The notes under the pieces are model-generated. The model worked only from the letters and a program-made list of their open reading frames with translations. It had not been told where the DNA came from and made no database searches. The translations under genes were made by a program, and so were the position numbers. Below, one piece after another: positions 7,803-16,299 of a DNA stretch of 64,000 nucleotides (position 1 is its first letter; each line of letters opens with the position of its first letter). The DNA is from IDS-8 sp036381215 (GTDB taxonomy: Bacteria; Pseudomonadota; Gammaproteobacteria; Steroidobacterales; Woeseiaceae), in the NCBI GenBank assembly GCA_036381215.1, contig DASVDF010000110.1, forward strand, positions 48,377-112,376. The letters are read 5' to 3'.

Positions 7803-8480
7803 TTGGAAGACGCTGCCGCCTGGCTGAAGGACAAGCTGGATTACGCGTTCCGCGACCTCGAGTTGCTGCGGCAGGCGCTCACGCACCGCAGTGCCCCCGG
7901 TCTCAACAACGAGCGGCTCGAGTACCTCGGTGACGCCGTGCTCGACGTCGTCATCTCGGAAGTGCTCTTCCGGTCGCATCCGCTGGCGAGCGAGGGCGTC
8001 CTGAGCCGCATGCGCTCGTCGCTCGTGAAGGACAGCGCGCTGGCGGCGCTCGCCACCGAGATCGGTCTCGGCGAGCACCTCATCCTCGGTCCCGGCGAGC
8101 GCCGCGCGGGCGGACAGCAGCGTGCGTCGATCCTGGCCGACGCCATGGAGGCGATCTTCGGGGCGGTGTACCTCGATACGGACTTCGACGAGGCGCGGCG
8201 GGTGATCTACCGTGCGTACGGCAAGCGCCTCGAGGAGCTGCCGGAATCGGCCGCCAGCCGCGACCCGAAGAGCCGGCTGCAGGAGCTCTTGCAGGCGAAA
8301 CAGATCGAGCTGCCGTCGTACAGCGTCGAGTCCGTAACCGGCAAGGCGCATCGCCAGTCTTTCGAGGTGAGCTGCCGCATCGCCATGCTGGAAACGGTGA
8401 CCATCGGCCGCGGCCGCACGCGGCGCCAGGCGGAACAGGAAGCGGCGACCCGGATGCTGGCGCTGGTCGAAGAGGGCTGA
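7803..8480 (+). CDS. rnc: Rnc, ribonuclease III
   Basis: Double-strand-specific endoribonuclease that processes rRNA precursors and structured mRNAs. The catalytic signature is NNERLEYLGDAVLD (about residues 35-48), with the second acidic site DAMEAIFGAVYLD near 114-126. The double-stranded-RNA-binding domain covers about 150-225 (DPKSRLQELLQAKQIELPSY to the end). No ATG or GTG occurs in frame between the previous stop and the conserved domain, so a TTG at 7803 is taken as start, giving the normal 225 aa. It overlaps the era start (TGATG). rnc-era-recO is a conserved operon. Confidence 0.93.
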   Translation: MEDAAAWLKDKLDYAFRDLELLRQALTHRSAPGLNNERLEYLGDAVLDVVISEVLFRSHPLASEGVLSRMRSSLVKDSALAALATEIGLGEHLILGPGERRAGGQQRASILADAMEAIFGAVYLDTDFDEARRVIYRAYGKRLEELPESAASRDPKSRLQELLQAKQIELPSYSVESVTGKAHRQSFEVSCRIAMLETVTIGRGRTRRQAEQEAATRMLALVEEG

Positions 8481-9373
8481 TGGACAACGGCGACTTTCGT
8501 GCGGGATTCGTGGCCGTGGTCGGCCGCCCCAACGTCGGCAAGTCCACGCTCATCAACGCGCTGGTCGGCACGAAAGTCAGCATCGTGACGCCGCGGCCGC
8601 AGACGACCCGCCACCGCATCCTCGGCATCCGCAACGAGCCCGTCGCGCAAATGGTTTTCGTCGACACGCCCGGGCTGCATACGGAAGCCCGCAAGGCCAT
8701 GAACCGGCTGATGAACCGCGCGGCGGACGCCGCGATCGCCGACGCCGAGCTGCTCTTGTTCGTCAGCGAGGCGAATCGCTGGACGGCCGACGACGAGCGC
8801 GCGCTGCAGCGGGTCCGCGCCGCCGGCTGCCCGGTCATCGGCGTGCTCAACAAGATCGACAAGGTGCACCCGCGCGAGGAGCTCCTGCGGGTCATCGCCG
8901 CGATGAACGAGCGGTTCGCGTTCGCCGAGGTCGTGCCGGTATCGGCGCGCCGGCACGACAATCTCGACCGGCTCGCCGAAGTGGTGCGCCGCTACCTGCC
9001 GGAGTCGGCGCCGCTGTTCCCCGCGGATGCGCTGAGTGACCGCAGCGAGAGCTTCCGCGCGGGCGAGGTCATCCGCGAGAAGCTCACGCTTGCGCTGCGC
9101 CAGGAAGTGCCGTACGGGCTCACCGTGCAGGTCGAGCGTTTCGAGCGCGCGGAGGACCGCGTCACGGTGGCGGCGCTCGTCCTGGTCGAGCGCGAGAGCC
9201 AGAAAGGCATCGTCGTCGGCAAGGGCGGCGCCTTGCTCAAACGTGCCGGCCGCGCCGCGCGCCTCGAGCTCTGCGAGCAGTACGGCGTCCCCGTGCACGT
9301 CGACCTCTGGGTCAAGGTCCGGGAGAACTGGGCAGACAGCGAGGAGCAGCTCATGCGCCTCGGCTACGAGTAA
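8480..9373 (+). CDS. era: Era, ribosome-assembly GTPase
   Basis: GTPase that binds 16S rRNA near its 3' end and acts in 30S maturation and cell-cycle control. G1 is GRPNVGKST (about residues 15-23), G3 VDTPG, G4 NKID and G5 VSARR. The C-terminal KH domain follows, with EVIREKLTLALRQEVPYG and the GxxG-like loop VVGKGGALLKRAG. Length 297 aa is typical. Start ATG overlaps the rnc stop by one base, and recO begins 15 nt downstream. Confidence 0.97.
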   Translation: MDNGDFRAGFVAVVGRPNVGKSTLINALVGTKVSIVTPRPQTTRHRILGIRNEPVAQMVFVDTPGLHTEARKAMNRLMNRAADAAIADAELLLFVSEANRWTADDERALQRVRAAGCPVIGVLNKIDKVHPREELLRVIAAMNERFAFAEVVPVSARRHDNLDRLAEVVRRYLPESAPLFPADALSDRSESFRAGEVIREKLTLALRQEVPYGLTVQVERFERAEDRVTVAALVLVERESQKGIVVGKGGALLKRAGRAARLELCEQYGVPVHVDLWVKVRENWADSEEQLMRLGYE

Positions 9374-9387
9374 GGTGGCCCGGCGCC

Positions 9388-10101
9388 GTGCGCGCGGAAC
9401 ACGAGCCCGCGTGGCTGCTGCACCACCGGCCTTTTCAGGACGCGAGCCGTATTCTCGAGGTGCTCACCCGTGAACACGGACGCCTGTCGCTCGTGGCCCG
9501 CGGCAGCCGCTCCGCACGCTCGCGTCTCAAGGGGGTTTTGCGGCCGTTCCTGCCGCTCAGGCTGTCCTGGGTGGCCCGCTCGGAGCTCGGCACGCTGACG
9601 GGCGCCGAGGTGCGCGGGGCGCCGATCGCGCTCACGGGTGACGCGCTGCTGTGCGGCTGGTACGTGAACGAGCTCGTCATGCACCTCGTGCACCGCCACG
9701 ATCCGCAGCCGGAAGTTTTCGCGCTGTACTCGGCGACGATCGAGCGCCTGCGGGGTGGCGGCGCCGCGCCCGCGCTGCGGGAGTTCGAGCTCGAGCTGCT
9801 CGGACTGCTCGGCTTCGGCATCGACCTCGAGCGGGATACGGCGACGGGCAAGCCGCTCGAGCCCGGGCAGGCCTATGAATACCGGGTCGAGCACGGCCCC
9901 GTGGCGCTCGCCGAGCGGCAGGGCCGGCTCGTGTTCCCGGGCGCGGAGCTCATCGGCGTCCGCGAGCGGCGGTTCGACGATCCCGCCGTGCTGCGCGCCG
10001 CCGGGCGCCTGCTCCGCGAGGTGATCGCGTTTCACCTGGGCGGCAAGGAGCTCAGGAGCCGCAAGGTCCTGATGGACATGCGCGGCCCGCAGGGCCCGTA
10101 G
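9388..10101 (+). CDS. recO: RecO, recombination mediator
   Basis: RecFOR-pathway protein that helps load RecA onto SSB-coated gaps. The N-terminal OB fold shows the family opening (AWLLHHRPFQDASRILEVLTREHGR, about residues 8-32), then a helical domain (CGWYVNELVMHLVHRHDPQP, LREFELELLGLLGFG). No zinc-binding cysteine quartet is present, as in E. coli RecO. The start is GTG at 9388. Its TAG stop (10099-10101) is formed by the GTAG head of a REP-like repeat, so the last coding bases abut a repeat element. Confidence 0.92.
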   Translation: MRAEHEPAWLLHHRPFQDASRILEVLTREHGRLSLVARGSRSARSRLKGVLRPFLPLRLSWVARSELGTLTGAEVRGAPIALTGDALLCGWYVNELVMHLVHRHDPQPEVFALYSATIERLRGGGAAPALREFELELLGLLGFGIDLERDTATGKPLEPGQAYEYRVEHGPVALAERQGRLVFPGAELIGVRERRFDDPAVLRAAGRLLREVIAFHLGGKELRSRKVLMDMRGPQGP

Positions 10102-10121
10102 GAGCGCGCATCGCGCGCGAC
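10098..10121 (+). repeat. GTAG-headed REP-like palindrome (copy 1)
   Basis: 24-nt element beginning GTAGGAGCGCGCATCG and ending GCGCGAC, with an internal GCGCGC/GCGCGC stem. An identical 24-mer occurs at 63036-63059 and, inverted, at 48241-48264. It contains the recO stop codon. The GTAG head and short stem are typical of REP sequences linked to REP-associated tyrosine transposases; no such transposase gene is in the window. Confidence 0.75.
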
Positions 10122-10164
10122 GAAGGTCGTGCCAGTAGCGGCCGGGCGGCGGGTCAAATCGCCC

Positions 10165-10181
10165 GCAATGCGCGCTCCTAC
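10165..10181 (-). repeat. Partial inverted REP-like copy paired with the recO-end copy
   Basis: CGCAATGCGCGCTCCTAC-type sequence, the reverse complement of the head of the 10098 element with one change. Together with it, it forms an 84-nt inverted pair (BIME-like) filling the recO-pdxJ gap, immediately before the pdxJ ribosome binding site. Confidence 0.6.
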
Positions 10182-10194
10182 GGGAGGGCGGTTC

Positions 10195-10956
10195 ATGGAT
10201 AATGGGCAAATGACTGACGGCAACCCGACAGAGCTGCGGCTCGGTGTGAACATCGATCACGTCGCCACCCTGCGCGAGGCGCGCGGCACGGATTATCCCG
10301 ATCCCGTCGCCGCGGCGCTGATCGCGGAGCGCGCGGGCGCCGACAGCATCACCCTGCACCTGCGCGAGGACCGCCGCCACATCCAGGACCGCGACCTTTT
10401 TGCACTGAATGAGGCGAAGACCACCCGCATCAACCTGGAGATGGCCGTCACGGAGGAGATGCTCGACATCGCGACGCGCGTCCGCCCGGCGGACTGCTGC
10501 CTCGTGCCCGAGCGTCGAGCGGAGCTCACGACGGAAGGCGGGCTCGACGTCGCCGGGCAGGCGGAGAAGATCGCCGAGGCCTGCGCGCGCCTCACCGCGG
10601 CGGGCATACGGGTCTCCCTGTTCGTCGATCCGGACCCGCGGCAGCTCGAAGCCGCCGTCGCGGCCGGCGCGCCGGTCGTGGAGCTGCATACGGGCGCGTA
10701 TGCGGACGCGCACGACGAGCAGCATGCGCGCGAGTTCGAGCGCATCGCGGCGGCGGCGGCGCGCGCGCGCGAGCTCGGGCTCACGGTGCACGCGGGACAC
10801 GGGCTGCATTACGGCAACGTGCAGCCGATCGCCGCGATCCCGGAGATCGTCGAGCTCAACATCGGCCACGCGATCATCGCGCGCGCGGTGTTCGACGGCA
10901 TCGGTGCCGCGGTACGCGAAATGCAGCAACTGATGCAGGACGCGAGGCAGCGGTGA
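10195..10956 (+). CDS. pdxJ: PdxJ, pyridoxine 5'-phosphate synthase
   Basis: TIM-barrel enzyme that condenses 1-deoxy-xylulose 5-phosphate with 3-amino-2-oxopropyl phosphate to make pyridoxine 5'-phosphate, the last step of de novo vitamin B6 synthesis. The family N-terminus is clear (LRLGVNIDHVATLREARGT). Further conserved blocks are DSITLHLREDRRHIQDRD, LEMAVTEEMLDIA, SLFVDPDPRQ, VELHTGAYA, VHAGHGLHYGNV and ELNIGHAIIARA. The ATG at 10195 is preceded by GGGAGGG at 7-nt spacing; an ATG at 10210 is an alternative. The stop overlaps the acpS GTG. Confidence 0.96.
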   Translation: MDNGQMTDGNPTELRLGVNIDHVATLREARGTDYPDPVAAALIAERAGADSITLHLREDRRHIQDRDLFALNEAKTTRINLEMAVTEEMLDIATRVRPADCCLVPERRAELTTEGGLDVAGQAEKIAEACARLTAAGIRVSLFVDPDPRQLEAAVAAGAPVVELHTGAYADAHDEQHAREFERIAAAAARARELGLTVHAGHGLHYGNVQPIAAIPEIVELNIGHAIIARAVFDGIGAAVREMQQLMQDARQR

Positions 10957-11357
10957 TCTTCGGCGTCGGGACCGACATCGTCGAGCTGGTTCGCATCGAG
11001 GAGACGTGGCGGCGCTTCGGCGAGCGCTTCGTGGACCGGTTGCTGATGCCGGAAGAACGGGCGCTGTTCGAGAAGACACGCCAGCCCGCGCGCTTCCTTG
11101 CCATGCGCTTTGCCGGCAAGGAGGCGGCGGTGAAAGCCATGGGCACGGGCTTCCGGCACGGTATGTGGATTCGCGACGTCGGCGTGCTGAACAACGCGTG
11201 GGGACGCCCCTACCTCATCTTCTCGGAGCGCGGGCGCCGCACCTGCGAGCGGTTGGGCGCAGGCGAGGGCCACGTGAGCCTCACCGACGACGCCGGGCTC
11301 GTGATCGCCTTCGCGGTGGTGATGAAGGCGGATCCACATTCGAACAAATCTGAATAA
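10953..11357 (+). CDS. acpS: AcpS, holo-[acyl-carrier-protein] synthase
   Basis: Transfers 4'-phosphopantetheine from CoA to the acyl carrier protein. Both signature motifs are present: GVGTDIVELVRIEE at the N-terminus (Mg-binding Asp at residue 8) and FAGKEAAVKAMGTG (about residues 53-66). The C-terminal strand HVSLTDDAGLVIAFAVVM is typical. Start is GTG, overlapping the pdxJ TGA by 4 nt. pdxJ-acpS is a conserved pair downstream of recO. Confidence 0.95.
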   Translation: MIFGVGTDIVELVRIEETWRRFGERFVDRLLMPEERALFEKTRQPARFLAMRFAGKEAAVKAMGTGFRHGMWIRDVGVLNNAWGRPYLIFSERGRRTCERLGAGEGHVSLTDDAGLVIAFAVVMKADPHSNKSE

Positions 11358-11366
11358 TGTAACTTA

Positions 11367-12146
11367 ATGCTCTGTTTTTCCTTCGATATTGAGACTGTCC
11401 CGGACATCGAGACCGGGCGTCGCCTGTACGGGCTCGACGGCCTGCCGGACGCCGACGTGGCACGGGCCATGACCTTCCTGCGGCAGCAGGCCACCGGCCA
11501 GGAGTTCCTGCCGCTGCACCTGCACCGCGTGGTCGCCATCTCGGTCGCGCTGCGCACGCGCGACGAGTTCCGCGTGTGGAGCCTGGGTGAGCCGGATGCG
11601 GACGAGGGCGAGATCGTGCGGCGCTTTTTCGACGGCATCGAGCGTTACGCGCCCGAGCTCATTTCCTGGAACGGCTCCGGTTTCGACCTCCCGGTGCTTC
11701 ACTATCGCGCACTCAAGCACGGTGTGCGCGCACCGCGCTACTGGGAAACGGGCGACGCCGACCGCGATTGGCGCTACAACAACTATCTCGGCCGTTACCA
11801 CTGGCGGCACCTCGACCTGATGGACGTCCTCTCCGGCTTCCAGCCGCGCGGCCGGGCGAGCCTCGACCAGGTCGCCGTCCTGCTGGGCTTTCCCGGCAAG
11901 CTCGACATGACCGGGGCAGCCGTGCTCGATCGCTGGCTCGCGGGCGGCATCGAGGACATCCGCAATTACTGCGAGACGGACGTGCTCAACACGTGGCTCG
12001 TGTACCTGCGCTTCGAGTTCATGCGCGGCCGTCTGGACGCCGCCGATCTCACGCGCGAGCAGGAACTCGTGCGGAGCACGCTGGCGGCGAGCGGGAAGCC
12101 GCACCTCGAGCGATTCCTCGCCGCCTGGCAGGGTGCCGCCGGCTGA
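11367..12146 (+). CDS. Predicted DEDDy-type 3'-5' exonuclease (PolB-like)
   Basis: 259-aa protein of the family annotated as 'predicted 3'-5' exonuclease related to the exonuclease domain of PolB'. The three exonuclease motifs are visible: ExoI FDIETVPD (D7, E9), ExoII ISWNGSGFDLPVL (about residues 98-110) and ExoIII NYCETDVLNTW (YxxxD, about 197-207), the DEDDy type. There is no polymerase domain. The substrate is not known; a repair or proofreading role is inferred. The gene starts 9 nt after acpS. Confidence 0.88.
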   Translation: MLCFSFDIETVPDIETGRRLYGLDGLPDADVARAMTFLRQQATGQEFLPLHLHRVVAISVALRTRDEFRVWSLGEPDADEGEIVRRFFDGIERYAPELISWNGSGFDLPVLHYRALKHGVRAPRYWETGDADRDWRYNNYLGRYHWRHLDLMDVLSGFQPRGRASLDQVAVLLGFPGKLDMTGAAVLDRWLAGGIEDIRNYCETDVLNTWLVYLRFEFMRGRLDAADLTREQELVRSTLAASGKPHLERFLAAWQGAAG

Positions 12147-12150
12147 CACG

Positions 12151-13467
12151 ATGGCACGGCGCAGCGAGCCGGAAACGGCGACCATCGACGGCGTGACTCA
12201 CGACGGCCGCGGCATCGCCGCGATCCACGGCAAGAAGGTGTTCGTGCCCGGAGGCCTGCCCGGCGAGACCGTGCGCATCCTGCGCCGCCGGCGCCGCTCG
12301 AGCTTCGACGAGGCCGAGCTGCTGGAGGTGCTCGAGCCCTCGCCGCAGCGCATCGTGGCCCGCTGCGCGGCGTACGGCGCCTGCGGCGGCTGCTCGCTGC
12401 AGCATGTGCCGGCAGCGGAGCAGCGCGCGCTCAAGTTCGGGGCGCTCAAGGACACGCTCGCGCGCATCGGCGGCCTCGAGCCACGACGCTGGCTGCCGCC
12501 GCTCTTCGACGAGTCCGCCGAATGGCATTACCGCCGGCGCGCGCGACTTGCCGTCAAGGACGTGGCGGCGAAGGGGCGCGTGCTGGTCGGGTTTCGCGAG
12601 CGGCACTCCCCGTTCATCACCGACATGGCCCGCTGCGAGGTGCTCGCGCCGCCGCTCGACGGGCTGATCGAGCCGCTCTCGGCGCTCGTGGGCCGGCTCT
12701 CGATCCGCCGCCGCGTGCCGCAGATCGAGGCCGCCGTGGCCGACAACGGCACTGAGCTCGTGTTCCGCGTGCTCGATCCGCCGACGGCCGCCGACACCGC
12801 GGAGCTCGGGCATTTCGCGCAGGCGCACGGCCTGCGCGTGGCGCTCCAGCCCGGCGGCCCGGACTCCGTGCTCCCGCTGCACCCGGCGGCTCCCGAGCCT
12901 CTTTATTATGAGTTGCCGGAATGGCATCTCCGGCTGAGTTTCGGCGCGACCGATTTCGTGCAGGTCAACGGTGCGGTCAACCGTCGCATGGTGGCGGCGG
13001 CGCTCGAGCTGCTCGCGCCGGAGGAGGGCGACCGGGTGCTCGACCTCTACTGCGGCATCGGCAATTTCTCGCTGCCGCTCGCACGCCGCGCGGGCAGGGT
13101 GCTGGGCATCGAAGGCGATCCGGCCATGGTGGCGCGGGCGCGCGCCAACGCGGAGGCCAACGGCATCGGCAATGCCGAGTTCCGCGCCGCCGACCTCGAT
13201 TTGGTCGACGGCCGGGAGCCCTGGCTACGCGAACGCTCCGACCGGGTCCTGCTCGACCCGGCGCGGAGCGGGGCGGCGGCGGTGGCTGCACACCTCGGCC
13301 GGAGCGGGGCCGCGCGTATCGTCTACGTCTCCTGCCACCCGGCCACGCTCGCGCGCGACGCCCGTGCGCTCGCGGCAGGGGGTTATGGGCTCGAGGCCGC
13401 GGGCATGGTCGACATGTTCCCGCACACCGGGCACGTCGAGGCCATCGCAGTTTTCGTCAAAATGTAG
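12151..13467 (+). CDS. rlmD: RlmD (RumA), 23S rRNA m5U1939 methyltransferase
   Basis: SAM-dependent uracil-C5 methyltransferase for U1939 of 23S rRNA. An N-terminal TRAM domain (about residues 5-65) is followed by the iron-sulfur cluster cysteines CAAYGACGGC (about 72-81) and a later RCEVL. The Rossmann methyltransferase domain has DLYCGIGNFSLPLARR (SAM site), LLDPARSGA and the nucleophilic cysteine in VYVSCHPATLARD. ATG 12151 is preferred; an in-frame GTG at 12133 overlaps the previous gene. RlmC lacks a TRAM domain, so RlmD is the better match. Confidence 0.93.
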   Translation: MARRSEPETATIDGVTHDGRGIAAIHGKKVFVPGGLPGETVRILRRRRRSSFDEAELLEVLEPSPQRIVARCAAYGACGGCSLQHVPAAEQRALKFGALKDTLARIGGLEPRRWLPPLFDESAEWHYRRRARLAVKDVAAKGRVLVGFRERHSPFITDMARCEVLAPPLDGLIEPLSALVGRLSIRRRVPQIEAAVADNGTELVFRVLDPPTAADTAELGHFAQAHGLRVALQPGGPDSVLPLHPAAPEPLYYELPEWHLRLSFGATDFVQVNGAVNRRMVAAALELLAPEEGDRVLDLYCGIGNFSLPLARRAGRVLGIEGDPAMVARARANAEANGIGNAEFRAADLDLVDGREPWLRERSDRVLLDPARSGAAAVAAHLGRSGAARIVYVSCHPATLARDARALAAGGYGLEAAGMVDMFPHTGHVEAIAVFVKM

Positions 13468-13513
13468 TATTGATAAAGGGTTAGGAACGGTTTTGCAGAA
13501 CGGATCTGACGCC

Positions 13514-14560
13514 ATGGCTCTGGGGCCGGTCATGCTGGACATCGAGGGGCTCGAGCTCACGCCGGCCGACCGCGCGCTGCTCGCCCTGCCCGCCGTGGGC
13601 GGCGTGATCCTGTTCACCCGCAATTACGCTTCGCCCGCGCAGCTCGCCGATCTCGTGGCCGCGATCCGCTCGGTGCGCACGCCGCCGCTGCTCGTCGCCG
13701 TCGATCACGAGGGCGGACGCGTGCAGCGTTTCCGCGACGGCTTCAGCCGCATCCCGCCGATGCGCACCCTCGGCCGGCAGTACGACGCCGATCGCGACGC
13801 CGGGCTCGAGCTCGCGCGAACCGCCGGCTGGCTCATCGGCTCCGAGCTCAGGGCGAGCGGCATCGACCTCGCGTTCGCCCCTTGCGTCGACCTCGACCGG
13901 GGGGTGAGCAAGGTGATCGGCGACCGCGCGTTCCACCGGCGTCCCGACGCCGTCACGGAGCTCGCGGCGGCGTTCTGCCGCGGCCTCAAATCCGCCGGCA
14001 TGGCGGCGGTCGCGAAACATTTTCCGGGGCACGGCGCGGTCACCGCCGATTCGCACGAGCGGCTGCCCGTGGACCGGCGCGAATTCGGCGAGATCCTGGA
14101 CGACATGCGGCCGTACGAGAAGCTGATCGGCCGCCGGCTGCTCGCGGGCGTGATGCTCGCGCACGTCGTGTACGCGGAAGCCGATCCGCTGCCGGCGAGC
14201 CTCTCGCCGTGGTGGATCGGCAGTCAGCTGCGCGCAGAGCTCGGCTTCGACGGCGCCGTGTTCTGCGACGATCTCGGCATGGGCGCCGTGACGGGATTCG
14301 GCCCGGCACCCGTGCGCGCGCGCCGGGCGCTCGAGGCCGGCTGTGACATGGTGCTCGTGTGCAACGACCGGGAAGGGGCGCGCGCCGCCGTGACGGCGCT
14401 TGCCGACTGGTCGAGTCCGCCGTCCCTGGTGCGGCTCGCGCGCCTGCACGGCACCGGCGGCACGCTGCGGGAGACGCTGCTCGCGAGCGACGAGTGGCAG
14501 GCGGCGGCCGAAGCGGTCGGCCGCTGGCTGGAGCGGCCGGAGCTCGAGCTCGGCGCCTGA
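13514..14560 (+). CDS. nagZ: NagZ, beta-N-acetylhexosaminidase
   Basis: Cytoplasmic glycoside hydrolase family 3 enzyme that removes GlcNAc from anhydromuropeptides in peptidoglycan recycling. Signature blocks are GVILFTRNYASPAQL, VDHEGGRVQRFRDGF, the phosphate-loop-like AKHFPGHGAVTADSH with the catalytic His (about residues 170-184) and VFCDDLGMGAV with the nucleophilic Asp (about 250-260). Length 348 aa fits the family. ATG 13514 is chosen; the upstream TTG at 13493 has poor spacing. The TGA stop shares a base with the next ATG. Confidence 0.95.
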   Translation: MALGPVMLDIEGLELTPADRALLALPAVGGVILFTRNYASPAQLADLVAAIRSVRTPPLLVAVDHEGGRVQRFRDGFSRIPPMRTLGRQYDADRDAGLELARTAGWLIGSELRASGIDLAFAPCVDLDRGVSKVIGDRAFHRRPDAVTELAAAFCRGLKSAGMAAVAKHFPGHGAVTADSHERLPVDRREFGEILDDMRPYEKLIGRRLLAGVMLAHVVYAEADPLPASLSPWWIGSQLRAELGFDGAVFCDDLGMGAVTGFGPAPVRARRALEAGCDMVLVCNDREGARAAVTALADWSSPPSLVRLARLHGTGGTLRETLLASDEWQAAAEAVGRWLERPELELGA

Positions 14561-15339
14561 TGGGGATTCCCGGAACCGACCCGACCGCGCCGGCGGACGC
14601 GCTCATCGTCGGCAGCGGCTTCGGCGGGCTGGCCGCGACCGCGCCGGCGCGGACGTTGACCACGGCGTACGGCGCCCCCTCGGCCCCGCTGAGAAGGCTC
14701 GAGATCGGCGGCCGGCCGGTGTGGCTGCTGGCGCGGCACGGCGAGCCGCATGCGATTCCGCCGCACCGCATCAATTACCGGGCGAACCTGAAGGCCCTCG
14801 AGCTCGCCGGCGCGCGCCGCATCGTGGCTGTAAACACGGTGGGGGCCGTGCACCCGCAGCATGCGCCGGGCGAGCTCGCGGTCCCGCGGCAGCTCATCGA
14901 CTACACGTATGGACGGGATCACAGTATTTTCGACGGCGAGTCCGCTACCCTCGACCACATCGACTTCACGGAGCCGTTCTGCGGACGGCTCCGGGAAAGG
15001 CTCCTCACGGCCGCGGCCACGGCCGGGGTGCCCTGTCACGACGGCGGCACGTACGCCGTCACCCAGGGCCCGCGGCTTGAGACCGCGGCCGAGGTCGACC
15101 GGCTCGAGCGCGACGGGGCCGATTTCATCGGCATGACCGCCATGCCGGAGGCGGCGCTGGCGCGGGAGCTGGGCATGCGCTACGCCTGCCTGTCGCTGAT
15201 CGTGAACCAGGCGGCAGGAAGGGGCGAACGGGAGATTCATGAGGACATCGAGGCAACGACGGCGAGGGCACGCGAGCGCGCCATGCGCGTGCTGTCGGCG
15301 TTCTTTGCCTCGACCGCGAACGCGGCCGAGCCCGCCTGA
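14560..15339 (+). CDS. S-methyl-5'-thioinosine/thioadenosine phosphorylase family protein
   Basis: Purine nucleoside phosphorylase family (259 aa) that splits methylthioinosine or methylthioadenosine in methionine and polyamine salvage. Conserved elements are the substrate loop LLARHGEPHAIPPHRINYRA, VNTVGAVHPQHAPGELAVP, DYTYGRDHSIFDG, the YAVTQGPRLETAAEV block and MTAMPEAALARELGM. In Pseudomonas the gene after nagZ encodes S-methyl-5'-thioinosine phosphorylase, so that specificity is the likeliest here, but sequence alone does not separate it cleanly from MTA phosphorylase. Overlaps nagZ by one base. Confidence 0.85.
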   Translation: MGIPGTDPTAPADALIVGSGFGGLAATAPARTLTTAYGAPSAPLRRLEIGGRPVWLLARHGEPHAIPPHRINYRANLKALELAGARRIVAVNTVGAVHPQHAPGELAVPRQLIDYTYGRDHSIFDGESATLDHIDFTEPFCGRLRERLLTAAATAGVPCHDGGTYAVTQGPRLETAAEVDRLERDGADFIGMTAMPEAALARELGMRYACLSLIVNQAAGRGEREIHEDIEATTARARERAMRVLSAFFASTANAAEPA

Positions 15340-15351
15340 GGCCGGGCGCCC

Positions 15352-16251
15352 GTGAGCACGACGGCGGCCAAACCGCTGCAGCGCGAGCTGTTCGAGCAGC
15401 TCGTCGAGGGTATGGCGGAGCCCGTCATCGTCGCCCGCGTCGACCGGCCGGACTGGCCGGTCGTGTTGCGCAACGCGGCGTTTGCCGCGCTCTCCGGCGA
15501 CAAGCCCGCCGTCGACCGCCCGCTGGCCGACGTCATCGAGCAGCTCATCGGGCGCGAGCTCGCGCTCGAGGTGAGCGAGACCGTGCGCCGCGGCCACGAG
15601 AACACCGTGCCCGTCGAGCTCGCGCGACGCGAGTACCTGCTGGTCCTGAAGCCCCTCGCCGGTCCCGGCGACTCCGCGGCGCGCTATTACGCCGCCTACT
15701 GGCGCCGCGTTGCCGCCGGCACCGGGGACGGGGACCTCACCCGGGAGCTGGCCCGCGCCCGGCGCCGCATCCGCGACCTGTCGCGCGACGACGCCGTCAC
15801 GGGGCTTTTGAACGAAGCCGCCTTCCGCGAGGTGCTCGCGCACGACTGGGCCGTGGCCGCGCGCGAGAAGAGCCGCCTCGCGCTCGTCGGCTTTTCCCTG
15901 GATTACTTCGCAGCCTACGTCGAGGTGTTCGGCCGCCACGCCAGCGACTCGTGCCTGCGCCGGGTCGCGCAGGCGGTGCGCCGCTGCCTGAAGCGCGCGA
16001 GCGACGTCGCGGCGCGGATCACGACCCCCGACGGCGATCTTCTCGTCGTCCTGTCACATGCCTCCGACGAGGAAGGAGTGCGGCAGTTCGCCGAGCGCAT
16101 CGGCGCCGCGGTACGTGAGCTCGGGCTGCACCATCCCCGCTCCCGTGCCGGGCGGTTCGTCACCGTGACGCCGCGGATCGAGCTCGCCGATCCGCACGCG
16201 GAAGGCTCGAAGGTCGAGCGCTTTCTCGAGCGCCTCATCGCCGGCCGCTGA
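15352..16251 (+). CDS. Degenerate GGDEF-domain protein with N-terminal sensor region
   Basis: 299-aa protein. Residues 1-110 resemble a PAS-like sensor (MAEPVIVARVDRPDWPVVLR). A charged linker (RELARARRRIRDLSRDDAVT) leads into a GGDEF-like fold: DDAVTGLLNEAAFREVL matches the start of diguanylate cyclase domains and LALVGFSLDYFAAYVEVFGR the metal/substrate segment. Where the GGDEF signature belongs there is TTPDGDLLVVL. The first metal ligand is kept (D of SLDYF), but the G-G-[DE]-E-F loop is lost, so cyclase activity is unlikely and a receptor or structural role is more plausible. GTG start at 15352; a Pseudomonas-like position next to nagZ. Confidence 0.7.
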   Translation: MSTTAAKPLQRELFEQLVEGMAEPVIVARVDRPDWPVVLRNAAFAALSGDKPAVDRPLADVIEQLIGRELALEVSETVRRGHENTVPVELARREYLLVLKPLAGPGDSAARYYAAYWRRVAAGTGDGDLTRELARARRRIRDLSRDDAVTGLLNEAAFREVLAHDWAVAAREKSRLALVGFSLDYFAAYVEVFGRHASDSCLRRVAQAVRRCLKRASDVAARITTPDGDLLVVLSHASDEEGVRQFAERIGAAVRELGLHHPRSRAGRFVTVTPRIELADPHAEGSKVERFLERLIAGR

Positions 16252-16299
16252 GGCCGCGGTCTCCAAGTAACCTCCGAAACCGGCGCCGCCGACCTGCTG

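Noticed and set aside
10098..10181. CRISPR repeat-spacer array from GTAGGAGCGCGC copies
   Set aside because: Only two copies in opposite orientation here, others are scattered tens of kb apart, and there are no regular spacers or cas genes.
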